DNA of 64,000 bases from Cepaea nemoralis (GCA_014155875.1 JACEFZ010015007.1:169738-233737); one strand, 5' to 3'. Shown: positions 22,691 to 34,040, numbered from the stretch's first letter. Numbers and translations are program-made. The notes: generated by a model not told the origin, from the letters alone.

Positions 22691-23269
22691 CAAGAGTTTA
22701 AGTTAACCGTGTGGCGACTCTCAGTCGCTGCTCGAGCTGGGTAAACGTCCAGTAAAAGTAGGATCTGTCCGCCATGTTAGTAGCCATGATTTCATTGTTA
22801 GACGTTAGAGGCGAATTACTGGTTATATTGGGCTGGCACTAAGCATTTCTCGCTATTTGTTCTGAATGGTACGAAATACTTAGTGCTGGAATCTCAGTTT
22901 CTGCAGTGTTTCGCAGTAACGCTCAGCATTCACCGTTGGTGTTAATTTGAAATAAGCGTCTGTTAAATTGTTGTAAAAGTCTCGTTGTTTTAAAAAATAA
23001 AAACATTGTATAAATATAAGTGATATATAAATGGTAGGTAAATTCAATTGGTAATTTTTATTAATTTCAGTTTCAGAAGCATCATTTTTCAGAAAAATGT
23101 GTCAAATGAAAAAAAAGTATTTTTTTTTTTTTTTATTTTTTTTTTTTTTGTGGTGGGATAAATGTGCTATACATATTTAAATATGCATTTTTAGTCTACA
23201 TTTACTCCAGTTCATATTATATTTTTTAGTTTTTAATTGATCTTATAATTTATTTCAGCCCATAGTGAA

Positions 23270-25437
23270 ATGAGTGGTGGAAGCAAGAAAAAAATTGGTC
23301 AGTATTCGGAGGAATATTTAAAATGTGGTTTTATACCCGCTGTCCACGATGAACGGTCACCTTTTTGTCTTTTATGCCAACAATGCTTGACAAACAAATC
23401 GATGAAACGAGGTCATCTTGGGGCACATTTGAAGGCGAAACAAAATGCTCATATTAATTCAGATTTGAATTACTTTCAAACTTTAAAGAAACATTTTGAA
23501 AAAAGAGTAATATTAAAGTCTCTATTTACTGCTCATAATGCAACTATCAGTCGTACTCTTGAGGCTAATTATCAAATTTCATTACTCATTGCTAAATCTG
23601 GGAAAAGTCAAACTATAGGGGAGAATTTAATCAAACCATCAATATCAGCATTTCTAAAAACGGTTCTGGAAAAAGATGACAAAGACTTTAAAGCTATGCC
23701 ATAAAGTAACAATACTGTAGCAGAAGAATAGACGAAATGAGTGAGGATATTGAAATACAATTTGTTGAAAAGCTGAAAACAAGAAAATTCTCGGTGCAAA
23801 TGGATGAATCAACTCTGAGAGACAGTGAGGCCGTACTTATAACTAAGATAAGATATATTGATAAAGGTGATTTTGCTGAAGAAATGATGCTCTGTAAATC
23901 ATTACAAAGCACTACTACCTCCAAAGATATATATTTAGTAAGCTAAAAAATTACTTAGATGTCAATAATATCCATCCATCATGTGCCATGCCGGAAAGCG
24001 TGGGTGGTCATGACTCGCCATTTCACTCGATCACCATAGTCGTGAATCAGCTCATTGTTCCTCTCTCAACCATGCCATGTGGCTAAGTCATCCAGGTATT
24101 TACTTCTCGGTCTTCCCCTTGGTGTGTTCCCTTCGATCTTGCCAGTTGTCATCAAGCTCTCCAATTCATTTCTTCTCATAACATGTCGAAAACATGTTGA
24201 CTGTCTACGTCTAATTTCTCTAATCAATTTACGATTTTAATTTGTTTCCTGTAGTACTTGGTCATTGGTTTTTCTGTCTGTCCATGGTAGTCTTTGCATT
24301 CTCCTCAGAAACCACATTTCTACAGCCATCAGATGTTTTTCAGCTTTATGACTGCTCATTGTCCAATAATATACCAATGACTGCTCATTGTCCAATAATA
24401 TACCAAAGAAGAATATAACATCTTGTGCTCCTAATATGATGGGGAAGTAAAATGGTTGCTTAAAATTGATGAAAGATGAGAATCCAGAAATGCTTCTATT
24501 ACTTTGTGTTATTCATAGGGAAAACCTGGTTGCTAAAAACATTTCGCCTGTTCTAAATGAAGTACTAAATTTAGTTATAAAGTGTATCAATGCCATTAAA
24601 GCTAGTGCCAAATATGAACGACTCTTCTTCAAGTTATTTTGTGAAGAACAAAATGAAGACCATGTGAGACATACTTCACACTGAAGTAAGATGGCTCGCG
24701 ATAGGGAACTGCTTGAAAAGATTTATGGAACTATTTGATACTCTTAGTGATTTTTTTTTAAAGCGACAAACCTGAAATAAAAAAATCAGTTTACGGTCGA
24801 TGGTATGGCATTTGTGAGTTATTTAGCCCTTATCTTTGAAAAAACTAAATATATTAAATAAACAACTTCAAGGAACAAATAAAACTCTTGTCGATGCAAA
24901 AGCAAAAATATTTGGTTTCATTACCTTTATTGAATTATTTCAGACATATATTTACAACAAAAATTTTGTAAAGTTTCATTGGCTCCAAAAAATGTGAAGT
25001 GACTGATACCGCTATATATGTTATTGTCGATCATCTGACAATTTTATTGTCTGATTTGAAAAAAAAAATTTGATTTCCCAACTTGGATGATGCAGCCAAT
25101 GTTAGTTGATTTGTCTGATATTTCAAATACGCAGCATCAAGAAGAACTCGCAGAAATGCAAAATCATGAGTCAATTAAAACTTTATTAATATAAAAGGAG
25201 CGATGACATGGCTTTGTGAGGAAACCGAAATCAAATATCCAATTGCAATCAAATTTGCAAGAGAACTATTGTTAACGTTTCCATCGTCACATTTAGGTGA
25301 ATGAGGATTTAGTGCCATAGATTATTTGCTGCTAAAAAATAAAAGAAATCGGCTGGATATAACAAAACGGGGAGACTTGAGACTGAAGTTAACTAAATTG
25401 GAACCTGACATAATATCTCTTTTGCAGCAAGCATGAA
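23270..25437 (+). pseudogene. hAT transposase, ZBED5-like, broken
   Basis: The first open part (23270-23704, 144 codons) has the N-terminal pattern of ZBED5/SCAND3-type hAT proteins. YSEEYLKCGFIP is followed by a BED-like zinc motif (CLLCQQC then HLGAHLKAKQNAH), and then LEANYQISLLIAKS and TIGENLIKPS. The next part (23737-23946) has VQMDEST, which holds the first catalytic Asp. After the inserted LINE piece, 24466-24684 has LLLLCVIHRENL. The C-terminal dimerisation region near 25255-25437 (FSAIDYLLLKNKRNRLD) has a TGA stop. Stops and frameshifts separate these parts. The gene would have encoded the DNA cut-and-paste enzyme. Confidence 0.85.
23980..24410 (-). mobile_element. LINE ORF2 C-terminal fragment inserted in hAT 1
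   Basis: The minus strand reads like the end of a LINE reverse transcriptase: RRQSTCFRHVMRRNELESLMTTGKIEG-like, with a downstream DDLATWHG-like part. The same segment recurs at 34830-35160, 60400-60655 and, more diverged, 28190-28560. At the right end a 28-bp word (TGACTGCTCATTGTCCAATA...) is tandemly duplicated. Confidence 0.75.
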
Positions 25438-25675
25438 GCGCAAGGATCTCACTAAATTTAAATAATAAATAATTACTAATAATTAAAATAATATAGAAAA
25501 ATTTTCATTAAAATTATTGTGTACTTGAATTTCAGTTCTCCATTATATGTTGTGAAAATTTACTTACTGTGTTTGCTCAATAATTTCCTAGTGATTTCTT
25601 CCTAAAACTTATCACTGAAGTTTCTTAAGTGAACATTTAAATTATTTTTGAATATTAAAAATTATGTATATGTTT

Positions 25676-25735
25676 TTTTTTTTTTTTTGTTTGTTTGTTT
25701 TTTTTTTTTTGTTTTTTTTTGGGGGGGGGGGGGGC
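25676..25735. repeat. T-rich then G-rich homopolymer tract in hAT 1
   Basis: Runs of T with interspersed G, followed by about 14 G, near the right end of the hAT element. Confidence 0.9.
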
Positions 25736-25800
25736 ATAAGAAATTTAGAAAGGCTTAGGTGGGGAATGCTAAAAGAAGGTTGGGAAACACTGGTCTAGAC

Positions 25801-26066
25801 ACTAGGCGACTAGAAGCTATTTTTATATTCATTTTTCGACTCGATGTAAACAACTGGCTGGCTGCCCCGCTTTCATCTGGGGACTTGTCCCGGTACTTCA
25901 AAAAGTCCCGCCGGTCTGTCATCTGGAGAATAATTTCCCCACAACAAAAGATCTTGCCGACTTCCATCCAGAGAGTCTGTCTACCACATCAAAGGATGAC
26001 TGCCGCCTGTAGACGAATGGCGCGACAGTCTTTCATCGATCGACATCTCCAAGAATTTTCGTGACA
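25801..26066 (-). repeat. 5' LTR of gypsy copy 1, segment 3 (U3 end)
   Basis: Resumes the LTR after hAT 1 and ends TTTTCGTGACA at 26066. The same GTGACA edge is seen at 14034 and 21331. Confidence 0.75.
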
Positions 26067-26084
26067 GCTGTCAACACCAGCATC

Positions 26085-26170
26085 TTTCAGCTGTATGTTG
26101 ATTTCTTGGCAAGATTACGCTCAGTAGTTTGCCATTGCTTTCTGAGCGGCCGGCTCACATACCCCGTAAG
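26085..26170 (-). repeat. Repeat fragment of the WQTTER family
   Basis: The minus strand encodes RKQWQTTERNLAKKS. Related fragments are at 33532-33720 (plus) and 35600-35800 (minus). Confidence 0.55.
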
Positions 26171-26219
26171 TTACCGATGCGATCCCAACCACTGCTGATT
26201 CTCACCGTCATCACGTTAC

Positions 26220-26460
26220 CGACGAGAGTATACGAGATTACGGAGAAAAGTCATAACCTCTAAGCCACGAAGCCGGCATAAGAGGTGTTGCCAAACAAAA
26301 ATACTACGCAGGAAGCCAAAGAAGATTGATAAACTAACACAGAACTGGTGTCGTGAACCGCTACACGCTGCGGGATTTGCTGAGGAGGGGATCCGAGCAC
26401 TTATGGACTGAATGGTTCGATGTGCAATGAGGATGATCTGTCGACTAACTAACTAACTAC

Positions 26461-26492
<32 letters not shown>

Positions 26493-26496
26493 TTAA
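26220..26496 (+). mobile_element. Retroposon end with (CTAA)n tail
   Basis: A segment ending ATCTGTCGACTAACTAACTAAC..., with a (CTAA)n tail at about 26445-26496. The 50 bp before the tail recur inverted at 12601-12660. The left part (26220-26280) resembles a tRNA-derived SINE head in reverse. Confidence 0.6.
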
Positions 26497-26679
26497 TGTC
26501 TGAATGTCGAGACTTGTTTGAGGTGTAAAATGTAGATGTGTGATGTTGTATTTTTGCACCAAGTGCAAGATCAAATACACCGGGATTTATAACATCCTCG
26601 AGCTTAGAATGTTCCTTTGCAAACCAAAACCAACCACCCAGATGATCGCAGTATGTTTAAATCCTCATCGAGATGGAGA

Positions 26680-27010
26680 TTTTAATTGTTTTTTTTTATT
26701 TTCAATTGACCTGGGCACCCAAGTCTACCTGGCCTAAACTCTGTAGGTACCAAGAAATGTTCTAGAAAGTGAAGGCGGCCCGCGTGATATTAACCACATC
26801 TCTCATAGAGTGCTGATTGGCAGGGTTGTCCATGGGACATAATTTACATTGCGTGGTAATTTATGCATGTCCCATCCCATCCCTACACTATTAAGAAAAT
26901 CCCCTTTTTCCCCATGGGATTCCCATGGCCAAGCCTGCTGATTGGTCTGTACAATTATGAGGTTGGCACCATATACCCAATTCGCCTCAAGGCGTGGACA
27001 AGAGCCCTGT
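26680..27010 (+). mobile_element. SINE family 1 body, headless copy
   Basis: Contains the body words CAATTGACC...GGCCTAAA, GTACCAAGAAATG, GGCGGCCCGCGTGATATTAACCACATC and GTGCTGATTGG. These are shared with 28640-28925, 38480-38700, 40690-40960, 51200-51370 and 56460-56690. An insertion or duplication of about 100 bp rich in CCCAT words lies near 26825-26940. Confidence 0.65.
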
Positions 27011-27029
27011 TCGTTGTTTAGTTTATAGC

Positions 27030-28030
27030 TGGACTCGTATTCATAGACGGACGCATGTCTCTGAGCCTAGCACCGCTCAACCGTTATATCTTGAGTTCTC
27101 CAGATAAGGATAGATATACACATCTAAGCCGCTCATCACAGTTAAATCGTTCTATCTTATACTCTCCGGATAGAAATGGCTGTATACCTTTAAGCTTCTG
27201 ATCACAAATAAACGGCTATATTGTTTTGAAGATATGGGTAGATTTATACATCTGAAGACGTATACTTCCCTCTATATACCCATATCTAACTGTTTGCACA
27301 CCTTTGGCTACACATTTTCTTATGAGGCACCTTGCACAACTGAAATGGACTAACTTGTATAGAAAAGGAGGCATCTTTCAAAACGGAACTGAACTCAACT
27401 TTTGTGCCGCCTTCCTAACAACGAAGGAGTTGTGTTTTACTATAATTAAACTGTATAATTTCATGTTTTTCTTTAGATCTGTTTGTGTTGTTCCGTTTCC
27501 GGGGAAGATTTGTATAATCGAAACGTTGTTTAGCTCTGCTGTAAACAGGCACAACACAATCACGTCCGAAAAAAAGGGGGAAAAAAAGCTCTCCAAATGA
27601 ACACAGCAGACGAAGAAGAAGAAGAAGCGTTTGTTGTGTCGTAGTATATTTATTTTTATTTTATTATTATATTTCTTTGGATTTTTAAAAACTTTTATTC
27701 CCCCCCCCCCCCATGTGATTTAGGTTCACCATTGTGGAGTTAGTTGTAAAGTATGTACATGTCTATGTTCGTGTTTAGTTTACCTTTACGTTTTCGCAGA
27801 AGCTACACATTCCTGTTTTTATTTCCTAGTGTTATCCTGCTGTCCTGCTGCAGCCGTTGCTTCACTTATCTAATATATACATCTGAGCCTATTAAAGTTA
27901 AACCTTTATATCTTGTGTTCTCCAGCTAGTGATAAGGCATGCATCTAAGCCAAACATTACAGTTAAACCATTGTTTCGTATGTTCTCTACCAGCATATGT
28001 ATTGATACATTCTTTTAGACATCTAAAGAT
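27030..28030 (+). repeat. Imperfect ~60-bp tandem repeat, split in two
   Basis: Units like GTTAAATCGTTCTATCTT...CTCTCC...ATACACATCTAAGCC occur three to four times at 27080-27290 and again at 27880-28010. The intervening 27300-27850 holds unrelated sequence with a C-run (about 27701-27711) and no recognised feature. Confidence 0.5.
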
Positions 28031-28189
28031 GAAGAAGCAGATGTAAAGAAAAACAATCACAACGTCCGTTGCCCAGGTAGCTGATGTTGATAATAATGAT
28101 GATGATTGTATTTTCTGATATATTATTATGTACAGTGTGAGGTAGTAATTTGGTTTGTTATAAGTAAATATTGCTTCTTATAGTCCATG

Positions 28190-28560
28190 CCGTTAAGTGT
28201 TAACAGCCTTGTGTCGTATCCTGCCAATGATTGCTGGTACTGATGTCTCTCCATGGCATGATGTCAAACTATCCAGCGTATTATCTCTTGAATTCCTTCT
28301 CCCTCTTTCCCCATCTAGTGTTACCGTTGTAACGACATAATCTTCTTTTATGACATACTCAAAGAATGTGGACAATCTTCTTCTTATGCGAGTAACCAAT
28401 TTTCTTTCTGAGTTTACTTCTTTCAAGATATCTTCATTGCTCTTTATATCCATCCACGGTGTTTTCATCATTCTTCTTCAAAACGACATCTGTGCAGCTT
28501 CTACATAATTCCTGACGTGTCTGGTAACTATCCATGATTCGCTTCTGTACATCAGGATTA
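28190..28560 (-). mobile_element. LINE ORF2 C-terminal fragment
   Basis: A 92-codon frame on the minus strand (28193-28471) with SNEDILKEV, RKLVTRIRRRLSTFFEYV and CHGETS. It is a diverged copy of the LINE C-terminus also seen at 23980, 34830 and 60400. Confidence 0.65.
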
Positions 28561-28639
28561 GCTCAATATAGCTCTTAAGAATGCAATATTCTCATCTCTA
28601 CTGGTAAAGATACACTGAAGAGAATATTATTTTATATTA

Positions 28640-28930
28640 AATATAAAATAAAGTAGAGGTTACTTTCACGCGCATAATGTGCACTGGGAGCTAGACCCGT
28701 ATGTTTATAGACCGAACGCCACTAAGTGGCTGATGTGGTCGGTATCACGCGGTCGCCTTTACTTCTCAAGACATTTTTTCTGCTGCCCATTTTAGGCTCG
28801 ATCGACCTGGGAGCTCAGGTAAAATTTAAGAATTCGAAACCGTCCTGATGGGGCTCAAACCCAAAGACCACCAGTGGAGCGTCTAGCTGCTTACCCCGCC
28901 GCCGCTCCCATTGTATACATTGCACAAGGA
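28640..28930 (-). mobile_element. tRNA-derived SINE, family 1
   Basis: In reverse orientation it has a tRNA-like head (about 28840-28925), with an A-box-like GGGTAAGCAGCTAGACG and a B-box-like GGGTTTGAGCCCC. The family 1 body then follows down to a T/A-rich end near 28640. Confidence 0.7.
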
Positions 28931-29850
28931 CATATACATCCGATGCATTGATTCCGGAACGGTTGTGTGACAAACCTCTATTTATTCGCCATATTCTAAA
29001 AGCAGTGACTTCCTCTTGTAACATCGCTCCTGTCCTACACTCTAAACTCGAGGAGAATCCTTCTAAGCTGCTGGTCGTTACTCGCTCCACGAATCCGAAC
29101 GCGGGGAAAAGAAACGCTTGTGATGAGGGCAATGAAAAGCTTCAGACAGCCAGAAATGCTTTAAAGACAAGGATAATAATATAATCATCTTCTAACCCCG
29201 GAAACGATAGGGGTTACTGGGGGTAGAATGAAAGACAAGAACACTCGAACATGTCAATGGCGAAACTGGATGAAATCCTTAATTAACTTAACTTCTTATT
29301 TAATAGCATGTACGTAGATCATTCACTGCAGATCGATTCGTCAAAATTGTTTAGCTATTGTGTATGTGCGTGCGTGTGAGAGCGCGCGTGTTGTCCCAGA
29401 AGTCTCCAGCTCGTGCCAGGGAGACCGACTGGTAAGCGCCCTGGCACGGAACGCTGACCACTGGAGCCGTCTAACCTTGTTATTGCTGCAAGGTCACTCG
29501 ATATCGGTAATTGCCTGTGTCTGCAATTTTCATTGCTTGTGTAACCTTGTCAGAGAACGAGCTAATGAATGCACGTCGGTGTCTGTCTGAATGTACTTCT
29601 CTTGAAGCAAATTAGTTTACAAACTGCTCACCGATGTCTGTACTGCTGTTGAGAAAATTAGGTTATCAACAATTCACCATGTCTGTTATTGCGGAAATTA
29701 ATTTATAAATAACTCACCGATGTCTGTACTCTTTTGAACCAAATTATTTTGAATAAATAACTCGTTGACGTCTATAACTATTAGTCAGAGTAGTTTACAA
29801 ATAAGTCATTAATGTTAGTAATCCTAAACAATCACATTAGCTCTGGAACA
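28931..29850. other. Unassigned intergenic sequence
   Basis: No convincing coding frame or recognised element. 29580-29810 contains loosely repeated ~60-bp phrases (ACTCACCGATGTCTGTACT with AAATTA) suggesting a decayed tandem repeat. Confidence 0.4.
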
Positions 29851-29859
29851 ATTACTTAC

Positions 29860-30030
29860 TTTTCTTCATCTTCTTCTACGTTCCCTTTTCATGGGCAATG
29901 CGTCTCAAAGATCAGTGTGTCCGACTTCTTAGTCTACGTTCCTCCGTTCAGGGTAGTGCGTCTCACAGATCAGTTTCCGACTTCTTCGTCTACATTTCTC
30001 TGCCCAGGGAGTGCGTCTCACATATTAAAC
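29860..30030 (+). repeat. Three diverged units of the 52-bp minisatellite
   Basis: Units containing CTACGTTCCTCCGTTCAGGG and TCTCACAGATCAG. They belong to the array at 32517-33430, from which they are separated by a 2.5-kb insertion. Confidence 0.75.
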
Positions 30031-30659
30031 AATATAAAATGACATAAAGTAGTGCAGCTTTACATAACAGAGTTAAGACACATACAGGACGTTGCGGCGA
30101 TTAGCCTTCATCAGCAAACAAACACATTCACAAACACAACATACAGTCAAGGAGATCTCCTGTGACTACATCAGAAGGTGACGACAGGACGAGAAGAACA
30201 AAAGCATGAAAAAATTAAAGCAATGAAGAGAAAATGAGAATTGAAACAAATGTTAATTGAAAAAAAATGTAAGTTGAAGAAAATGCTTAATTGAAAAAAA
30301 TGTTAATAGAGAAAATGATCATACTCACCTCACAGTTCGGATCTGTAAGCAACTCAGAAAATCTCCGATGTATTCTTATACCCGGTGCTAGGTGTTACGG
30401 TTCAGTGAGCACATAGAAGGAAGGGGCGGGGCAGGAGGACGGTAACTGGTCTGGTAAGGGTATCTGAGCAATCACAGTGGATGTACTAGCGAAGCATGAG
30501 GCGCGCAAGATTGACGGTGGTGCTAACCAAAACCCCATTATGTGCTCCTATATGTTATTAGAGTCTGGGTGGACTGATATGCGTGAACGCACATACATAC
30601 ATAGACACCGCTCAACAGACAAAATGCTGGTGTGTGTGGGCATGTACAAAGTATATGTA

Positions 30660-30660
<1 letters not shown>
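30031..30660. other. Unassigned sequence, probable 5' part of a retroposon
   Basis: No convincing gene. It includes repeated TTAATTGAAAAAAATG phrases at 30230-30320. Because it lies between two parts of one minisatellite, it may belong to the inserted unit that ends at 32516. Confidence 0.35.
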
Positions 30661-30662
<2 letters not shown>

Positions 30663-30727
<65 letters not shown>

Positions 30728-30760
30728 AGAGAGAGAGCTAGAGAGAGAGAAAGACAGTTG
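30663..30760. repeat. (GA)n microsatellite
   Basis: About 95 bp of GA repeat with small interruptions. Confidence 0.96.
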
Positions 30761-31059
30761 AGCGCATGTGACATGCTAATCCATATTTTTTCTGTATAAT
30801 CTTCCATATAAGCATGTTTACTGCCACCTGAATTTAACACGGCATGTGTTGCATGTGTGTGTGGGTAATTATGCACAGCTTATTTCAACATGTTTATGTT
30901 AACTATATGAATTTTCTTATTGAACTGCATCACTATTTTTTTTTTACGTTACACAATGTATAACATATGTTTATAATTTTCAATTTCTTTCCAGTTTTTC
31001 CATGTTTTATAATTTTTTCCCAATTTTGAATTTTCTTGTGATAATGCTCACGATAGTCG

Positions 31060-32330
31060 TCAGTGTATGGGTGTGTAAAGTGATGGGGGTATGTGTGGGG
31101 GTGTAGAAAGATGTGCGTGTGTGTGGGTTGGGGGATGGGTGTGTGGGTGGGGTGATGTGTCTGGGTGATGGATGTGTGTATGTAAGTGGGGATGCGTGTG
31201 CGGGTTGGGGATGTGTGGGTGCTTGGGGGATGTGTGGGTGAGTGGGGAGATGAGTGGGTGATGGGTGTTTGTGTCTGCGTGAGGGGATGCGAGGGTGGGT
31301 GGGAAAATGTGCGGGTGGATGGGGATGTGTGTGTGAGTGGGGATGTGTGGCTTGGGGTATGTGTGTGGGTGGGTGTGTGTGGGTGTTGGTGGGTAGTGGG
31401 ATGTGTGGGTGAGGATGGATGTGGATGTGTGGGTGGGTGTGTGTGGGTGTGTTCGGATGTGTGTAGATAGTGTGGGGATGTGTGTATGGATGGGTGTGTG
31501 TGTGGGGTGTCGGATATGTGTGTGGGTGGGGTGTGGGTAGGTGGGGTGTGTGTTTGTGGGAGGTGTGTGTGGGTTGATGGGGGATGTGTTGGTGGGTGGG
31601 AGATTTGTGTGTTGGTGGGTATGTGTGGGTGGGGGATGTGTGTGTGTGTGTGTGGGATGTGTGTGTCTGTGAGGAAATGTGTGTGTGTGGGTGGGGATTT
31701 ATGTGCATGGGTGAGGTATGTGTGGGTGGGGGATGTGTGGTTAAGGGATATGTGGGTGGGGTGGGTGGAGGATGTGCTGGTGGGTGAGTGTGTGTAGGTT
31801 GAGCCATGGGTGGGGGATGTGTGTGTGGGTGGGTGCGGATTGTGTGAGATATTTGGGGGAATGTGTGTAAGTGAGGATGTGTGTGGGTGTGGCAAGTGTG
31901 TGTGTGGGTAGGTGCGGGATGTGTGGGGTGGCGGGGAGACGTGTGTGTTTGTGGGTGGGGATGTGAGGGTGGGGTATGCGTGGGTAGGGGTGTGTGGTTT
32001 GGGGATGTGTGCTTGGCTGTGTGTTTGGAGGTGTGTGGGTGGGTGGGTGAGTGTGTGTGTATTATGTGATGGGTGCGGAAATGTGTGCAGGTGGGGGGTT
32101 GTGAGTGTGGGTGTCGGATGTGTGGGTGGGGGTGAGTTGGTTGGTGCCTGTATGTGTGCCTGCGTTGTGTGTGGGGTGGATGAGGGATGTGTATGTGTGG
32201 GTGGATGTGTGTGGGTGGAGGATGGGTGGATGGGTTTGGGCTTGCATGTGTGCCTGGGTGTGTGTGTGGGTGGGTAGGGGATGTGTGTGGGGGATGTGTG
32301 GTGGGGGAGGGGGTGGGGATGGAGATGTGT
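31060..32330 (+). repeat. GT-rich low-complexity tract (GTGTGGGTGGGGGAT type)
   Basis: About 1.27 kb of irregular TGTGTGGGTGGGGGATG phrases. The complementary strand gives stop-free frames of Thr-His-Pro with no domain. The same composition recurs inverted at 59700-60300 and 60860-62510, each time beside the same retroposon end. Confidence 0.9.
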
Positions 32331-32516
32331 CTCATAACATGGTAATAGGCATTGTTTATTTTTAAAACATTCATTTGACAATATTTTTTTTACTATGTGA
32401 ATGTACCATGCACAATTGATGAACGAAAGATGAGTGATTGGAAGAGCCGAATGTAAAGCAGGCCTGCGTGCCCAATTTGTTACCCTTTGAAAATAAAGTT
32501 TGTTCGTTCGTTCGTT
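32331..32516 (+). mobile_element. Retroposon 3' end with AATAAAG and GTTC tail
   Basis: Matches, in the opposite orientation, 59515-59700 and 60650-60860 (ATGAACGAAAGA, AATGTAA...GCGTGCCCAATTTGT). It ends with AATAAAGTTT and a (GTTC)n tail, the usual form of a non-LTR 3' end. The class is not assigned. Confidence 0.7.
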
Positions 32517-33430
32517 CGTTCCTCTGTCTCGGGGGGTGAGTCTCACAGATTAGTATGTCCGAAGTCTTCTTCTATGTTCCTTTTTCAAGTGCAATGCGTC
32601 TCACAGATCAGTGTGTCTGACTTCTTCTTCAACATTCCTCCGTCCAGGGGCATACCTCTCACAGATCAATGTGTCCGACTTCCTCTTCTACGTTCCTCCG
32701 TCCAGGGGCGTGCCTCTCACAGATCAGTGTGTCCTACTTCTACGTTCCTCCGTCCAGGGGCATGCCTCTCACAGATCAGTGTGTCCGACTTCCTCTTCTA
32801 CGTTCCTCCGTCCAGGGTCGAGTCTCTCACAAATCAGTGTGTCCGACTTCCTCTTCTACGTTCCTCCGTCCAGGGGCGTGCCTCTCACAGATCAGTGTGT
32901 CCGACTTCTACGTTCCTCCGTCCAGGGGCGTGCCTCTCACAGATCAGTGTGTCCGATTTCTACGTACCTCCGTCCAGGGGCGTGCCTCTCACAGATCAGT
33001 GTGTCCGACTTCTACGTTCCTCCGTCCAGGGGCGTGCCTCTCACAGATCAGTGTGTCCGACTTCTATGTTCCTCCGTCCAGGGGCGTGCCTCTCACAGAT
33101 CAGTGTGTCCGACTTCTACGTTCCTCCGTCCAGGGGCGTGCCTCTCACAGATCAGTGTGTCCGACTTCTACGTTCCTCCGTCCAGAGGCGTGCCTCTCAC
33201 AGATCAGTGTGTCCGACTTCTATGTTCCTCCGTCCAGGGGCGTGCCTCTCACAGATCAGTGTGTCCGACTTCTACGGTCCTCCGTCCAGGGGCGTGACTC
33301 TCAGAGATCAGTGTGTCCGACTTCTACGGTCCTCCGTCCAGGGGCGTGCCTCTCACAGATCAGTGTGTCCGACTTCTACGTTCCTGTGTCCAGGGGCGTG
33401 CCTCTCACAGATCAGTGTGTCCGACTTCGG
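32517..33430 (+). repeat. 52-bp minisatellite array
   Basis: About 17 units. The core words are TTCCTCCGTCCAGGGGCGTG, CCTCTCACAGATCAGTGTGT and CCGACTTCTACG. Most units are 52 bp, some 58 bp with an extra TCCTCT. All three plus frames stay open because the unit lacks stop codons, and 52 is not a multiple of 3, so the long frames are not evidence of a gene. Confidence 0.95.
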
Positions 33431-33439
33431 AATGCATTT

Positions 33440-34040
33440 AGTTCAGGTCTGCTTTCTCTAGAAGCTGGCGATGTGATCAAGGGGTTACGATCGCATCTCA
33501 CAATCCCGCATGCCACGTTTAAAACACGGTTGTGGTTTATTTGGAAACAGACCGCCTTGCGCTGGTTTTCAGACAATGGTATGAGTGTCGGTTTTTCAAA
33601 AAGCCATGGCAAACTACTGATCGTAAATTTGCCGAGAAATCACACAAAGCCACCAAAATGCTGGGGTTAACTGCGACGTTCTGTAAACGATATGCAACTA
33701 GCTTTAACTTTCTCGAGATAGATTCTATCCAAGGTAATGGGATCTGTCTAACAATGTTTCCAGGGCAGTGAGTGGCCTTACGGCATACTCTTTGCGATTT
33801 CCAACTGACGTGGGATTTCTAACTCACACAGATTTCAAGCACGGCCGCTGTTGGTTTTCTTTCCGCCTTATCTGAGACGGCTAAGTGTCCGATCTTACTA
33901 CCCAAAAAAGATCAGGGGATCCGGTGATATCTTACGATACTAGTGGTTCTTGGGGAAATTCCCAGCGCTATGCAGGGATCGGACCGTGTACCTTCTGAGT
34001 CGTAGGCGGCCACCGTACCCTCTCAGCCACGACGCAAGCA
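33440..34040 (+). mobile_element. Dispersed repeat of the WQTTER family joined to a SINE-like end
   Basis: The plus strand at 33532-33771 reads WYECRFFKKPWQTTDRKFA then MLGLTATFCKRY. 33710-34040 then resembles 55500-55860 (GATTCTATCC, GGCCTTACGGC, GCGATTTCC, TACCTTCTGAGTC). The last part (33965-34040) looks like a tRNA-derived head in reverse. Confidence 0.55.

Larger units (their letters stand above)
22318..25792 (+). mobile_element. hAT DNA transposon 1 (ZBED5/Buster-like), decayed
   Basis: Terminal inverted repeats CAGTGTTTCC at 22318 and GGAAACACTG at the end. An 8-bp target duplication is GTATAGAC (22310-22317) against GTCTAGAC (25793-25800), 7 of 8 matching. G-rich subterminal repeats with GGGGGCAATTCGATTG-type motifs lie at 22340-22500 and 22610-22680. 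A broken transposase gene lies inside. A LINE fragment is inserted at about 23980-24410. Confidence 0.88.

Noticed and set aside
27304..27600. 98-codon plus-strand frame
   Set aside because: Overlapping frames on both strands, no recognisable domain and a lysine-rich end from a poly-A stretch; likely chance.
28948..29184. 78-codon plus-strand frame next to a SINE
   Set aside because: Short, without start context or domain, and partly over SINE flank.
30933..32546. Minus-strand open frames of up to 537 codons rich in Thr, His and Pro
   Set aside because: They lie over irregular CA/CCC low-complexity DNA, all frames are long, and no domain or start context is seen.
32487..33670. Three overlapping long plus-strand frames
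   Set aside because: All three frames are open over a 52-bp repeat without stop triplets, so openness has no coding meaning.
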